Below are positions 8,481-17,620 of a stretch of 64,000 nt of DNA, piece after piece. The stretch comes from JBGQDM01 sp041495845. Lineage in GTDB: Bacteria; Acidobacteriota; Terriglobia; Terriglobales; Acidobacteriaceae. The DNA is taken from positions 38,107 through 102,106 of the forward strand of contig JBGQDM010000001.1 of NCBI GenBank assembly GCA_041495845.1. The letters are read 5' to 3'. Both the position numbers and the translations under genes were made by a program. Every line of letters begins with the position of its first letter. The stretch's first letter is position 1. The notes beneath the pieces were generated by a model that was not told where the DNA came from, did not search any database, and saw nothing but the letters and a program-made list of their open reading frames with translations.

Positions 8481-9395
8481 ATGACCACAGGCGCATCCGC
8501 CAGCCGCGTTGTTGCCGACTCGTCCGGAGCCTATCCGGACACGCAGTTGTTGCGCATCCGCGACCTGGTGTACGACGTGGCGGGTATTTTTCACCCGGAC
8601 CACAATCTGGTTCGTTTCGAGGAGTGTTGTCGCGGGCGAATGCAGCAAGTGGGCTCGGCAAGCCTCGCGGGTTATTTTGATTGCCTCGCCGTCAATCCAA
8701 GTTGCCAGGCTGAGCTCGTTAATCTGTTGAACGACATCACCGTTGGGGAAACCCAATTTTTCCGCAATCAGGCGCAAGCGGATGCCATCCGCCGCGTGGT
8801 GTTACCGCGAATCGCCGCCGGCAAAGCGGACCTACCCGTCCATCATCTGCGTATCTGGAGTGCCGGCTGTTGCACCGGCGAGGAGCCGTACAGCTTAGCC
8901 ATACAACTGCTGGAAGCCAGCACTGACCCCGGACCCTTGCAGGGCTGGGACTTTGAAATCTTCGGCACCGACATTAACGAGCGCGCTCTCAGCCGGGCTC
9001 GCGTCGGAGTCTACAGCCAACTCAGTGCCCGCCATGTGAGCCCGCTGCTGCGCGAGAAATACTTCACCGTGGCCGACCACAACCTGGCCGTGGCCGCTCT
9101 GCTCAAGCCCAAAGTCACTTTTTCCCGCCTCAACCTGCTCGATGACAGCCGCATGACCTTCATGAAGAGCATGGATGTCATTCTTTGCTGCAACGTGCTG
9201 ATCTACTTCGACATGCTTTCCAGGCAGCGCGTGTTGCAGCACTTCTACAACTGTTTGCTGCCGCAGGGTTACTTTTTCGTGGGCGCGGCCGAATCTCTGT
9301 TCGGCCTCACCGAGGATTTCACTTTGGTCCACTTCCCGGGAGCGACTGGCTATATCAAAGCGCCCCGGCGAGGGTTCACGAGGCAACTGTCGTGA
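8481..9395 (+). CDS. cheR: Chemotaxis protein methyltransferase CheR
   Basis: 304 residues. CheR methylates glutamates of chemoreceptors using S-adenosylmethionine. The N-terminal helical domain is followed by the catalytic fold with TVGETQFFRN, the SAM-binding WSAGCCTGEEPYSLA, the acidic FGTDINERAL and the late motif CCNVLIYFD. It lies 76 nt after motB. The last 4 nt overlap the next gene (GTGA), so it forms one transcriptional unit with the HDOD gene and cheB. No receptor (MCP), cheA or cheW is in the window. Confidence 0.93.
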   Translation: MTTGASASRVVADSSGAYPDTQLLRIRDLVYDVAGIFHPDHNLVRFEECCRGRMQQVGSASLAGYFDCLAVNPSCQAELVNLLNDITVGETQFFRNQAQADAIRRVVLPRIAAGKADLPVHHLRIWSAGCCTGEEPYSLAIQLLEASTDPGPLQGWDFEIFGTDINERALSRARVGVYSQLSARHVSPLLREKYFTVADHNLAVAALLKPKVTFSRLNLLDDSRMTFMKSMDVILCCNVLIYFDMLSRQRVLQHFYNCLLPQGYFFVGAAESLFGLTEDFTLVHFPGATGYIKAPRRGFTRQLS

Positions 9396-10279
9396 ATCCA
9401 TCGCAACCCTCGCTCCTTCGCAAACTTGAAAACGTAGATCATCTGCCCACGCTGCCAGCTGTTCTCGCCCCGCTGCTGCGCTATTTAGAACAGCCGCCGG
9501 AAAACATCGACCTGCAGCAAGTGATTGAGTTGATCTCCCAAGACAAGTCGCTTACCGCGCAGTGTCTGCACATGGCCAACTCGCCGCTTTTCGGACGACT
9601 GCAAACTGTGGATTCCGTCCGCGGCGCGGTGATGGCGCTCGGGATCCGGCACATGCGCGAAATCGCCGTTTCCTGCTCCGTGCTCAAGCTGATGCCCAGC
9701 GTGCGCTCTACGCTCGATCCCTCGGTCTTTTGGGTGCACTCCTTTAGCTGCGCGCTGGTTAGTCAGAAACTGGCGCAGCGGATTCGCTTCTACAATCCAG
9801 AGAAGGCCTACCTTGCCGGGTTGTTGCATGACCTGGGGATCATCGCCATCCTGTGGCTTGCGCCCGACGATTTCTGCGCAGCCTTTGACCTGGCTCGCTG
9901 CGAGGAAATCCCTCTGCACGAAGCGGAGCAGCGCACCCTCGGCTTCTCCCATTGCGAAACTGGGGAAATTCTGGCCCATCGCTGGAATCTCGCAGCGGAT
10001 GTCAGTGCAGTGGTGCAATTTCATCACCACCCGGAAACTGCACCCGCGCATCGCTCACTGGTCGCCATCGTCCACCTCGCCGACTTGCTCTGCCGCATGC
10101 GCGATTTGGGCTATGGCTACCCCGAGCAGCGTCAGATCAATCTGCTGGAAAGCCAGGCGCACGCTTTGCTCATCGCCGAGTGTCCCGACCTGGCCGGATT
10201 TGATTGGGCCCGCTTCACCTTCGAACTCGACAACTACCTGATCGAGGTACGCAGCCTCGTGGCCCACCTCCACTCATGA
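9392..10279 (+). CDS. HDOD domain signalling protein
   Basis: 295 residues; the GTG overlapping the cheR stop was chosen over a longer frame that intrudes into cheR. Residues about 15-215 form an HDOD domain: LPTLPAVLAPLLRYL, SQDKSLTAQCLHMANSP, then a helical region with YLAGLLHDLGIIAIL and QFHHHPE. HDOD proteins resemble HD phosphohydrolases but often lack full metal-site chemistry and act as regulatory scaffolds. Its position between cheR and cheB, with overlaps on both sides (GTGA and ATGA), ties it to chemotaxis or motility control, but its partner is unknown. Confidence 0.85.
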   Translation: MNPSQPSLLRKLENVDHLPTLPAVLAPLLRYLEQPPENIDLQQVIELISQDKSLTAQCLHMANSPLFGRLQTVDSVRGAVMALGIRHMREIAVSCSVLKLMPSVRSTLDPSVFWVHSFSCALVSQKLAQRIRFYNPEKAYLAGLLHDLGIIAILWLAPDDFCAAFDLARCEEIPLHEAEQRTLGFSHCETGEILAHRWNLAADVSAVVQFHHHPETAPAHRSLVAIVHLADLLCRMRDLGYGYPEQRQINLLESQAHALLIAECPDLAGFDWARFTFELDNYLIEVRSLVAHLHS

Positions 10280-11364
10280 GCCACCACCCCGCCACCTCGG
10301 GCCCCATTCGCGTTCTCATTGCGGACGACAGCGCATTCATGCGTTGCGCCCTCACTGCGATGGTTCAGTCCGACCCCGCGCTGGCCGTTGTCGGGACAGC
10401 CGTAGACGGTCTGGCGGCGCTGGAGCAGGTGCAGCGTTTGAAGCCCGACGTGGTCCTCCTTGATGTAGAGATGCCGCGCCTGAACGGCCTGCAGACTCTG
10501 CGCCGCCTCATGCGCACCCATCCGCGACCGGTCATCATGGTGAGTGGACACACACAACCAGGCAGTGATCTTGTCCTCGACTGTCTTGAGGCCGGCGCTT
10601 TCGACTGTATCGCTAAACCCATGCCCACCGGCGGCCTGGACATCAGCCAGATGGGTGAAGAGCTGTTGGTTCGAATCAAAGCTGCCGGGGTGTATCGGCC
10701 TCCCGTTCGCATGCCTTCCACCGCGATGGCGCCGGAAGTCCCCAACGCTCGCCAGGCGGCGCAGGTCGCTGCCATTATCATTGGAGCCTCCACCGGCGGT
10801 CCGCTGGCCCTGCGGGAAATCGTGCCCAGTCTTCCACTGGAACTGCCCGTGCCGGTGGTCGTGGTGCAACACATGTTGTCCGGATTCACCAGTAGCCTCG
10901 CCGCCAGGCTAGACCACGCCAGCCGAGTTTCTGTTCGCGAAGCTGCCGCCGGAGACATACTGCGGCCCGCCACCGTTTACGTCGCGCCGGTGGGCCAGCA
11001 TCTCACTTTTCTCCGCCGATCACCGGATGTTTGTTCGATCGTGCTTTCGGAGACCCCCGCTGCCCAACACCGCCCTTCCATCGACATCGCCATGCTTTCG
11101 GCTGCGGAGGTGTTTGGCAATTCTGCCATGGGGGTCATTCTTACCGGCATGGGCGATGATGGTTCGCGGGGTATGAAAGCAATCCACGACGCGGGTGGCT
11201 GGACCCTTGGCCAGGACCAAGTCAGCTGTGCCGTCTACGGCATGCCGCGTGTCTGCGCCAAGATGGGTGTCCTTCGTCGCGTGGTTCCTCTCGAAGAGAT
11301 CGCCAGTGAAATGGTCCGTGCACTCGGTTTGCCGCTGGCAGCCCGAGCCGCCGCTCTTCGCTGA
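10276..11364 (+). CDS. cheB: Chemotaxis response regulator protein-glutamate methylesterase CheB
   Basis: 362 residues, ATG overlapping the HDOD stop. CheB removes receptor methyl groups when phosphorylated. The receiver domain (1-120) shows IADDSAFMR, the phosphate acceptor Asp63 in LLDVEMPRLNG and Lys114 in CIAKP. The methylesterase domain (165-360) carries the catalytic serine (Ser172 in GASTGGP), the His motif VVQHM and the Asp motif TGMGDDGSRG. All catalytic elements are present. It ends 2 nt from the convergent M1 peptidase gene. Confidence 0.94.
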   Translation: MSHHPATSGPIRVLIADDSAFMRCALTAMVQSDPALAVVGTAVDGLAALEQVQRLKPDVVLLDVEMPRLNGLQTLRRLMRTHPRPVIMVSGHTQPGSDLVLDCLEAGAFDCIAKPMPTGGLDISQMGEELLVRIKAAGVYRPPVRMPSTAMAPEVPNARQAAQVAAIIIGASTGGPLALREIVPSLPLELPVPVVVVQHMLSGFTSSLAARLDHASRVSVREAAAGDILRPATVYVAPVGQHLTFLRRSPDVCSIVLSETPAAQHRPSIDIAMLSAAEVFGNSAMGVILTGMGDDGSRGMKAIHDAGGWTLGQDQVSCAVYGMPRVCAKMGVLRRVVPLEEIASEMVRALGLPLAARAAALR

Positions 11365-11366
11365 AC

Positions 11367-13832
11367 CTATCGTGGTTGTGCCAGCACCGTCCCCTCGGGA
11401 TCCAGCACAATCCGCCGCGTATTCACCGGTGCGGTTAACCGGAACGAACTCTCCGCTCCATCCACAAAGACACGGCCGACCCACTGCGGCGGCTGGTCCG
11501 GCACGATGGCATAGATTGGGACCGATGTAACCAGGTCCGCGGGCGCATCTTTCTGTTCCAGTGCGCCGCTCACCGTTGCTCGATTCGCACCACGCACGAT
11601 CCGCACGCCCTTCAGTTGCAATCCCGGCACCGCCTTGCCGTTCACCCACCCGTCCAGAAACCAGGCAAGCGACTGCTTGCCGTCGTAGCGCAACGAAGGC
11701 GGCAACTCTTCCTCAAACGCGTGCAAGAGCCGCGCCGTGGTAACGCTCTTCCCCTCCATCTCCTGCCGGAGGCTTCGCAGTACGCGCACAAAGGGTTCCT
11801 CCTCCGCAGCTTGTCTGGCGTCGCCTCCGGTCGCCGCCTCGTTGATCATGGTGCGGAGCATGTGGAACAGCCAGGTACCACGTCCGTAGCTGATGGCGAT
11901 GTAGCCTTCGGGAAAACGCGAAGAGGAAAGCCGCAGACCGAGGGTGACGGGTCCGGCCTCGCTCAAGGGTGCGCCGTCTTTGCTCTTCCGCAGTAGGTCG
12001 TCACGATAACGTTCCATCACCATCCGGAACGCAGCCGGGTCACGCCGCTCCAGCAGCAGCAAGGAGCAATAATTGGCCAGCGCTTCAAACAGCCATTGAT
12101 CGCGATAGCTGTGCCAGCCCATGAGGTCGCCCCACCACTGGTGCGCCACCTCATGCGCCGCTACTTGGGCGCTCATAGTCGCAGATACGGGTTCCAGCCG
12201 CAGTTGCACACGCTCTTCCGGCGTGAGAAAGGCGTAGCTTGAGAGAAAGACCAGCCCCGGCCAGCCCTGGCTCAGGCTGCCCGGCATCTGCGTGAGCGAA
12301 AGCGTGCCATAAGGATAAGGACCAAATTGCCGGGCATAGGCCGCTAAAGCCTCGGCCGCCTGGTCGGCCACCGCCTGCGCATTCCGCGCCGGAGACACAG
12401 CCGGAGGAAACTGTACCGCTGCCGTCCCCGGTTCGCCAGGAACAGGTGTCACTTGCATCGGCATTCGCGGAAAACTTCTCTCTACGCCGGACGCTGCATA
12501 ACTCTCTACCAGCACATCGCCGGCGCGCGCGGAAGCTTTGGCATACTTGCCCAGGTTGAACCCGGCCACCGGGATTTTGCGCTCCGTCACCCAGCGTGCC
12601 ACCTGCGTCATGGCTGGATCCTGAGTCACGATGCCCATCTCTCTTTCCGCCGGCGCGGGGATTCCGGTCGCCACCAGCGTCCATCCCTCCGGATAGTGGA
12701 ACTGCAAGTCGAAGTCCGCGTCCACAAAGCCAAGGTTCGGATACCAGGTTCCTCGCGCACCGACCCACAGCAGCCCGCTGCCCGCTTCGGAAAGCACCTC
12801 GCCGTGGTAAACAAAACGGAGATTGAGCGTCTCTCCAGCAATCAGCGGGCGCGGAAAAATCACCGCCACCAGATCATTGCCTCGCCGCGCCAGTTGGCTG
12901 CCCTCGAGCGACGGATTGTGCAGGAACTCAACTGGTTTTCCATTCACCTCCACTTGTTCCACCCGCAGCGCTCGGGAGAGTTCAAACAGCAGACAGCGCT
13001 CACCGTTTGCTGCTGCCTGCAACGTGAGTTCTGTGTTGGAGCGAAATTCACGCGGCGGCGCAACTTCTGCCCGGATGCGGACTTTTGAAATCCGGGCTGC
13101 TTCAAAGCCTGCGTCCGCGACTGCTTCCTGGCGCCGCGGCACAAACGATAGCCACTGGTCGTAATAGCTGGCCCCACCCGCCTCGCTCAGCTTGCCTACC
13201 GATACTGGTTCGGGCAGCCAACTGTCATAGAACAGATCGAACACGCCCAGCTTCGCACCCTGCATACGTGCATGCAGAAAGTGGTCGGACACCGCGCCCA
13301 AAGAGGGCTTGCTCGAGTCCTGCACCGGCAAATCCCGGCTCGCTGTCAACAGCAGGCGGAGTGCGTCTCCTTCGGCCAGGTTCTTTGCCATTTCATTCCA
13401 GCGTGCGGCAAAATCACTGCCGTTCCCACTGCTCCGGAGGAAAGGCTTCAGTTGTTCGCGCGTATTGCCATTGAACCGCAGATAGGCGGAGAAAAATTTT
13501 TCTTCCAACACGGCCGCGCCGGTAAATAGCCCCAGCGACGCCCGTTCTGCGCGGTCCGGCGGCACCACCAGGACCTCCCCCTCACCGGCAAAAAAAGCTC
13601 CCGTTACCTGGCCGCCAACCGCCTGGGTAAAGGCAATCTGGCCGTCCGTAAAGCTCACGTGCGCGCCAGGAATATCGAGGTCTGCATCCCGGATGTGGTA
13701 GACGGCGGTGGCGTCCAATCCCACGCTGCGCAGTTGCTCGTAAAGGGCGGCCGCGGTTGTGGGAGCCTGAGCGCACAATGGCAACGCAGCCCACAGCAAA
13801 CCCGCCGCGGCTCCAGCCCGCACCACGCGCAT
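11367..13832 (-). CDS. Secreted M1-family zinc metallopeptidase
   Basis: 821 residues from the ATG before RVVRAGAAAGLLWAAL, a signal peptide ending near LCAQA; a longer in-frame start 162 nt upstream would bury it. The zinc site is HEVAHQWWGD (His560, His564) with a second-helix Glu in EALANY about residue 583, as in M1 aminopeptidases. The usual GAMEN exopeptidase motif is replaced by a divergent QGWPGLVFLSS. An N-terminal beta domain and a long helical C-terminus fit the family. It faces a second metallopeptidase gene across 50 nt. Substrate unknown; periplasmic or surface location is inferred. Confidence 0.88.
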   Translation of the reverse strand: MRVVRAGAAAGLLWAALPLCAQAPTTAAALYEQLRSVGLDATAVYHIRDADLDIPGAHVSFTDGQIAFTQAVGGQVTGAFFAGEGEVLVVPPDRAERASLGLFTGAAVLEEKFFSAYLRFNGNTREQLKPFLRSSGNGSDFAARWNEMAKNLAEGDALRLLLTASRDLPVQDSSKPSLGAVSDHFLHARMQGAKLGVFDLFYDSWLPEPVSVGKLSEAGGASYYDQWLSFVPRRQEAVADAGFEAARISKVRIRAEVAPPREFRSNTELTLQAAANGERCLLFELSRALRVEQVEVNGKPVEFLHNPSLEGSQLARRGNDLVAVIFPRPLIAGETLNLRFVYHGEVLSEAGSGLLWVGARGTWYPNLGFVDADFDLQFHYPEGWTLVATGIPAPAEREMGIVTQDPAMTQVARWVTERKIPVAGFNLGKYAKASARAGDVLVESYAASGVERSFPRMPMQVTPVPGEPGTAAVQFPPAVSPARNAQAVADQAAEALAAYARQFGPYPYGTLSLTQMPGSLSQGWPGLVFLSSYAFLTPEERVQLRLEPVSATMSAQVAAHEVAHQWWGDLMGWHSYRDQWLFEALANYCSLLLLERRDPAAFRMVMERYRDDLLRKSKDGAPLSEAGPVTLGLRLSSSRFPEGYIAISYGRGTWLFHMLRTMINEAATGGDARQAAEEEPFVRVLRSLRQEMEGKSVTTARLLHAFEEELPPSLRYDGKQSLAWFLDGWVNGKAVPGLQLKGVRIVRGANRATVSGALEQKDAPADLVTSVPIYAIVPDQPPQWVGRVFVDGAESSFRLTAPVNTRRIVLDPEGTVLAQPR

Positions 13833-13868
13833 TACCAGCGTCACTACGCCCGCCTTCCGCCGCGTTGC

Positions 13869-13874
13869 TAGAAT
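13869..13874 (+). promoter_or_regulatory. TAGAAT -10 box of a probable leaderless gene
   Basis: TAGAAT preceded by TG plus one base (extended -10 form) lies 8 nt before the ATG at 13883. Transcription would start about 0-3 nt from the ATG, and no Shine-Dalgarno sequence is present. Confidence 0.45.
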
Positions 13875-13882
13875 CACCCTCA

Positions 13883-15307
13883 ATGCGGCTGCCCTTCTAT
13901 CCTCTATTATGCGTCTTTGCCGCTGTGTCTCTGGCCAGCGCTCCCGCTGACACCATCCGCTTGAAAAACGGGCGCTCCATCTGGGCTGAGACAATCACGG
14001 ACAAGGGTACGCGCCTCGAATACAGTATTGGCGACAACACCTTCGCCATTCCAAAATCTCTGGTCGATCACGTCGAAGCTGGCGGTGCGGTTCCAGCTAC
14101 ATCCGGGGGCAATGCCTCGGACTCTCCCGGGATCACCATCCCCACGCCGGGCAGCGAACTTCAGATCGCCAGCGACATTTATTCCAAAGTCTTGCGCGAC
14201 CATCGAGTGGATCCGGAAGGTCTGGCCGCGTTGGAAAAGTCCGGCGATCCAGAAGCCGCCGCCGCCGGCTACTTCGTGGCTGGACGTCATGAGCTCGAAC
14301 GCGGCAATTTTTCTCCAGCCCGCTCTTACTATGAAAAAGCCCTGCACCTGCGTCCCGAAAACCCGACCCTGCTCATGCATTATGCGGCGGCGTTGCTGCG
14401 CATGGGTCACGGCCGGGAAGGGCTGGCCTCGGCTGAAAAAGCGGCCCGACTGGCTCCCGATTCCGCCGACGCCTGGGCTGTGCTCGGGGCGGCCCAATAT
14501 GCTTCCGACCGCAACGATGCCGCGCAGACTTCGTGGAAACATTCCTTGTCACTCCACGCCGACGCCAACGTCGAACGCATGCTAGCCAAAGCCCAGCGCG
14601 ACTCCGCCGCCGAAGCCAGCTACTCGCAGGGCGAGAGCAGTCACTTTACTCTGCACTACGAAGGCCAGCAAACCTCCGAATCGTTTCGCCGCGCCCTACT
14701 CAGCACTCTCGAATCTCAGTACGACGAACTCAGCGGCGTTTTCAACACGCCGCCGCGTGACAGCATTGCCGTCATTCTTTATACCGGGCAGGCCTTCTTC
14801 GACGTCACGCAGGCCCCGGCATGGAGTGGCGCCATCAACGACGGCAAGCTGCGGATTCCGGTCAACGGCCTCGACTCCGTCACCCCTGATTTAGCGCGAG
14901 TTCTGAAGCACGAGCTCGCGCACTCCTTCATCACGTATCTCTCCCGCGGGCGTTGTCCGCAGTGGCTGCACGAAGGGATCGCCCAATTGCTTGAGCCGCG
15001 TGCCTTGGGCAGCCGCGGCAACCGTCTCAGCCAGCTTTTTCAGGGCCAGAACCAGCTTCCGTTTAACATGCTGGAAGGCGGTTTTATCAACTTCTCCACC
15101 ACCGAGGCCACGCTCGCCTACGATGAGTCGCTGGCGGCTGCCGAGTATATTTCCGAGACCTATGGCGTCAGCGACCTGACCCGCATTCTGCAGCGCATCG
15201 GCGAAGGCAGTTCCACCGAAGCCGCTCTGCGCGCTACCATCCACGCCGACTATGGTTCCCTGGAGACCGAACTGGCTCGCTTCCTGAGCAACAAATACGG
15301 TCGCTAG
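13883..15307 (+). CDS. Secreted TPR protein with MA-like metallopeptidase domain
   Basis: 474 residues. A signal peptide (RLPFYPLLCVFAAVSLASA) precedes a short beta region with the pattern TIRLKNGRSIWAETI. TPR units run at about residues 110-240 (FSPARSYYEKALHLRPENP and following). The gluzincin-type catalytic domain has HELAH (343-347) and a downstream WLHEGIAQ glutamate, the layout of the peptidase MA family. The start was chosen at the signal peptide; a longer frame overlaps the opposing peptidase gene. Probably periplasmic. The substrate is not known. Confidence 0.82.
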   Translation: MRLPFYPLLCVFAAVSLASAPADTIRLKNGRSIWAETITDKGTRLEYSIGDNTFAIPKSLVDHVEAGGAVPATSGGNASDSPGITIPTPGSELQIASDIYSKVLRDHRVDPEGLAALEKSGDPEAAAAGYFVAGRHELERGNFSPARSYYEKALHLRPENPTLLMHYAAALLRMGHGREGLASAEKAARLAPDSADAWAVLGAAQYASDRNDAAQTSWKHSLSLHADANVERMLAKAQRDSAAEASYSQGESSHFTLHYEGQQTSESFRRALLSTLESQYDELSGVFNTPPRDSIAVILYTGQAFFDVTQAPAWSGAINDGKLRIPVNGLDSVTPDLARVLKHELAHSFITYLSRGRCPQWLHEGIAQLLEPRALGSRGNRLSQLFQGQNQLPFNMLEGGFINFSTTEATLAYDESLAAAEYISETYGVSDLTRILQRIGEGSSTEAALRATIHADYGSLETELARFLSNKYGR

Positions 15308-15347
15308 CCCGTCGCCCGCAAACGTCGCCTGGCTTAGAATGTCCGGC

Positions 15348-15800
15348 ATGAAAATTGTGCTGGGTGCGGACCACGCGGGAGTAGAACTTAAAGACAAAAT
15401 CAAACACTGGTTACAGGCGCAAGGCGCCCAGGTGGACGACCGTGGCACAAACTCCACGGCGTCCGTGGACTATCCTGACTTCGCGCGCGCGGTCGGCGAT
15501 GAAGTGGCGGCGCGTGCCGCAGACTACGGAATTCTGGTGTGCGGCAGTGGAATTGGCATGGCCATCACCGCCAACAAGGTGCCCGGAATTCGTTGCGCCA
15601 ATGTAACCACGGAAGAGCAGGCCATGCTGAGCCGGGCGCACAATAATGCGAACGTGCTGGCCCTTGGAGCCCGCCTGACCGACGAAGCTACCGCCTATAA
15701 GATCGTTGACTGCTGGCTGAACACGCCGTTTGCCGGTGGACGGCACGAGCAGCGAGTGGAGAAAATCGCAGCTGTGGAGCGTGCGGAGGCGCAGAAGTAA
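15348..15800 (+). CDS. rpiB: Ribose-5-phosphate isomerase B
   Basis: 150 residues. It interconverts ribose 5-phosphate and ribulose 5-phosphate in the pentose phosphate pathway. Visible are the start KIVLGADHAGVELKD, the catalytic-loop cysteine and glycine motif LVCGSGIGMAITANK, and the RCANVTTEEQAMLSRAHNNAN segment with its conserved His/Asn. The upstream ATG at 15339 overlaps a TAGAAT box (15335-15340), so the ATG at 15348 is preferred and the message may be leaderless. It sits 3 nt before a GNAT gene and upstream of glyA. Confidence 0.93.
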   Translation: MKIVLGADHAGVELKDKIKHWLQAQGAQVDDRGTNSTASVDYPDFARAVGDEVAARAADYGILVCGSGIGMAITANKVPGIRCANVTTEEQAMLSRAHNNANVLALGARLTDEATAYKIVDCWLNTPFAGGRHEQRVEKIAAVERAEAQK

Positions 15801-15803
15801 GTC

Positions 15804-16256
15804 ATGGAAGAGTGGCGTGGCGAGTTCCTGATCAGCACAGACGTAGCGCGGCTGGATGCGGGGGCAATCCACGCTTTTCTGACGCGGTGCTACTGGGCCG
15901 AAGGCATCCCGCTCGAAGTCGTACAGCGTTCGATCCGCGGGTCTTTGTGCTTCGGCGTTTATGAGGGCGAGCGGCAGATTGGGTTGGCGCGGGTGATCAC
16001 GGACCGCGCGACCTTTGCGTATCTGGCTGATGTGTATATTCTGGAACAGTTCCGTGGACGTGGTCTAGGGAAGTGGCTCATGGAGTGCATCAAGACGCAC
16101 CCTGAGTTGCAGAACTTACGGCGATGGCTGCTGGCCACGCGGGATGCGCATGGACTCTACCGGCAGTTTGGCTTTCACCCGCCGCGCCGCCCAGAAAACC
16201 TCATGGAACTACACGACGCGACCGTATACTCGCGACTGGAAAAAACCGGAAACTGA
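15804..16256 (+). CDS. GNAT family N-acetyltransferase
   Basis: 150 residues, starting 3 nt after rpiB and ending 24 nt before glyA, so likely co-transcribed. The acetyl-CoA binding core is visible: ARVITDRATFAYLADVYIL (strand 4), the P-loop-like EQFRGRGLGKWLME (Q/RxxGxG/A type) and the C-terminal GLYRQFGFHPPRRPENLM. This subgroup of small GNATs acetylates amines or remains uncharacterised; the substrate cannot be told from the sequence. Confidence 0.88.
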   Translation: MEEWRGEFLISTDVARLDAGAIHAFLTRCYWAEGIPLEVVQRSIRGSLCFGVYEGERQIGLARVITDRATFAYLADVYILEQFRGRGLGKWLMECIKTHPELQNLRRWLLATRDAHGLYRQFGFHPPRRPENLMELHDATVYSRLEKTGN

Positions 16257-16280
16257 TAGGCTAGGACAACGAGGTCGACT

Positions 16281-17564
16281 ATGAAGAACGATGCGATGTC
16301 GCGGACGTTAGCGGAAATCGATCCGCAAATCGCCGGCGCAATTGATAACGAAGTCCGTCGGCAGCACGAAGGCCTGGAACTGATCGCCTCGGAGAATTTC
16401 GTCAGTGAAGCCGTGCTGGAAGCGATGGGCTCCGTATTCACCAACAAATATGCCGAGGGATATCCCGGCAAGCGCTACTACGGCGGGTGCGAGTTTGCCG
16501 ACGTCGTAGAAAATCTGGCGCGCGATCGCGCCAAGGAATTGTTCGGCGCGGAATATGCCAATGTGCAACCGCATGCTGGCTCGCAGGCGAACATGGCGGC
16601 GTTTACGGCGGTATTGCAGCCGGGAGACACGGTTCTGGGATTGAACCTCGCGCACGGCGGGCATCTGACACACGGGCACCCGCTGAATTTTTCCGGCAAG
16701 ACGTACAAGATCGTCCCCTACGGCGTGACCAGGGAGACGGAGACGATCGATTACGACGAAGTGGAGCGACTGACGGAGAAGGAGCGGCCGAAGTTGATCA
16801 TCGGCGGCGGGAGCGCGTATCCACGCATCATTGACTTTGCGCGCATGCGGCAGATTGCGGACAAAGTTGGCGCGCTGTACCTGGTGGACATGGCGCACTT
16901 CGCCGGACTCGTGGCCGGAGGAGCGCATCCTTCGCCGGTGCCGCATGCTCACATTGTGACTTCCACCACGCACAAGACCCTCCGCGGGCCACGCGCTGGA
17001 ATGATTCTGGCCAAGGCGGAATTCGGTGCGGCGATTGACAAAGTTGTGTTCCCGGGAATGCAGGGCGGTCCGCTGGTGCACATCATAGCGGCCAAAGCCG
17101 TCTGCTTTCTGGAGGCGATGAAGCCGAGCTTCAAGGAGTACGCGCGCCAGGTCATTGCCAACGCCAAGGTGTTGGCGGAAACGTTGGCGGCGGATGGCTA
17201 TCGCATCATTTCCGGCGGCACCGATACCCACCTCATGCTGGTGGATGTTTTTGCCAAGGGGATGTTGGGCAGCGAAGCCGAAAAGGCGCTGGGCGAAGCG
17301 GGGATCACCGTGAACAAAAACGCGATCCCGTTCGACACCAACCCACCCATGAAGCCGAGCGGCGTGCGCATTGGCAGCCCGGCGTTGACTACGCGCGGGA
17401 TGAAGGAATCGGAGATGCGGCGCATCGGGCACTGGATTGCCGAGGCGCTCGACCATCGCAGCGACGCGGCCGTGCTGGCTAAGATCCGCCACCAGGTACT
17501 GGAATTGGCAGAGGAGTTTCCGCTCTACGCTGAACGGCGGGCGCGAGCGATGGCGCGGGCCTAG
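16281..17564 (+). CDS. glyA: Serine hydroxymethyltransferase
   Basis: 427 residues. This PLP enzyme converts serine and tetrahydrofolate to glycine and methylene-tetrahydrofolate. Characteristic segments are HEGLELIASENFVSEAV, NKYAEGYPGKRYYGG, the substrate and PLP pocket NVQPHAGSQAN, and the PLP-lysine motif VTSTTHKTLRGPRAG. Length matches the family. The ATG is preceded by GAGGT at 7 nt. A longer in-frame start is absent. The antisense strand carries a long empty frame that is not a gene. Confidence 0.97.
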   Translation: MKNDAMSRTLAEIDPQIAGAIDNEVRRQHEGLELIASENFVSEAVLEAMGSVFTNKYAEGYPGKRYYGGCEFADVVENLARDRAKELFGAEYANVQPHAGSQANMAAFTAVLQPGDTVLGLNLAHGGHLTHGHPLNFSGKTYKIVPYGVTRETETIDYDEVERLTEKERPKLIIGGGSAYPRIIDFARMRQIADKVGALYLVDMAHFAGLVAGGAHPSPVPHAHIVTSTTHKTLRGPRAGMILAKAEFGAAIDKVVFPGMQGGPLVHIIAAKAVCFLEAMKPSFKEYARQVIANAKVLAETLAADGYRIISGGTDTHLMLVDVFAKGMLGSEAEKALGEAGITVNKNAIPFDTNPPMKPSGVRIGSPALTTRGMKESEMRRIGHWIAEALDHRSDAAVLAKIRHQVLELAEEFPLYAERRARAMARA

Positions 17565-17620
17565 ACTCGCCCCCAACCGCCAGTGCGTGTTGCCATGCTC
17601 TCTGTGGTTAAATCATCCGC

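Noticed and set aside
16308..17576. A 422-codon minus-strand frame over glyA
   Set aside because: Shadow of serine hydroxymethyltransferase, without motifs.
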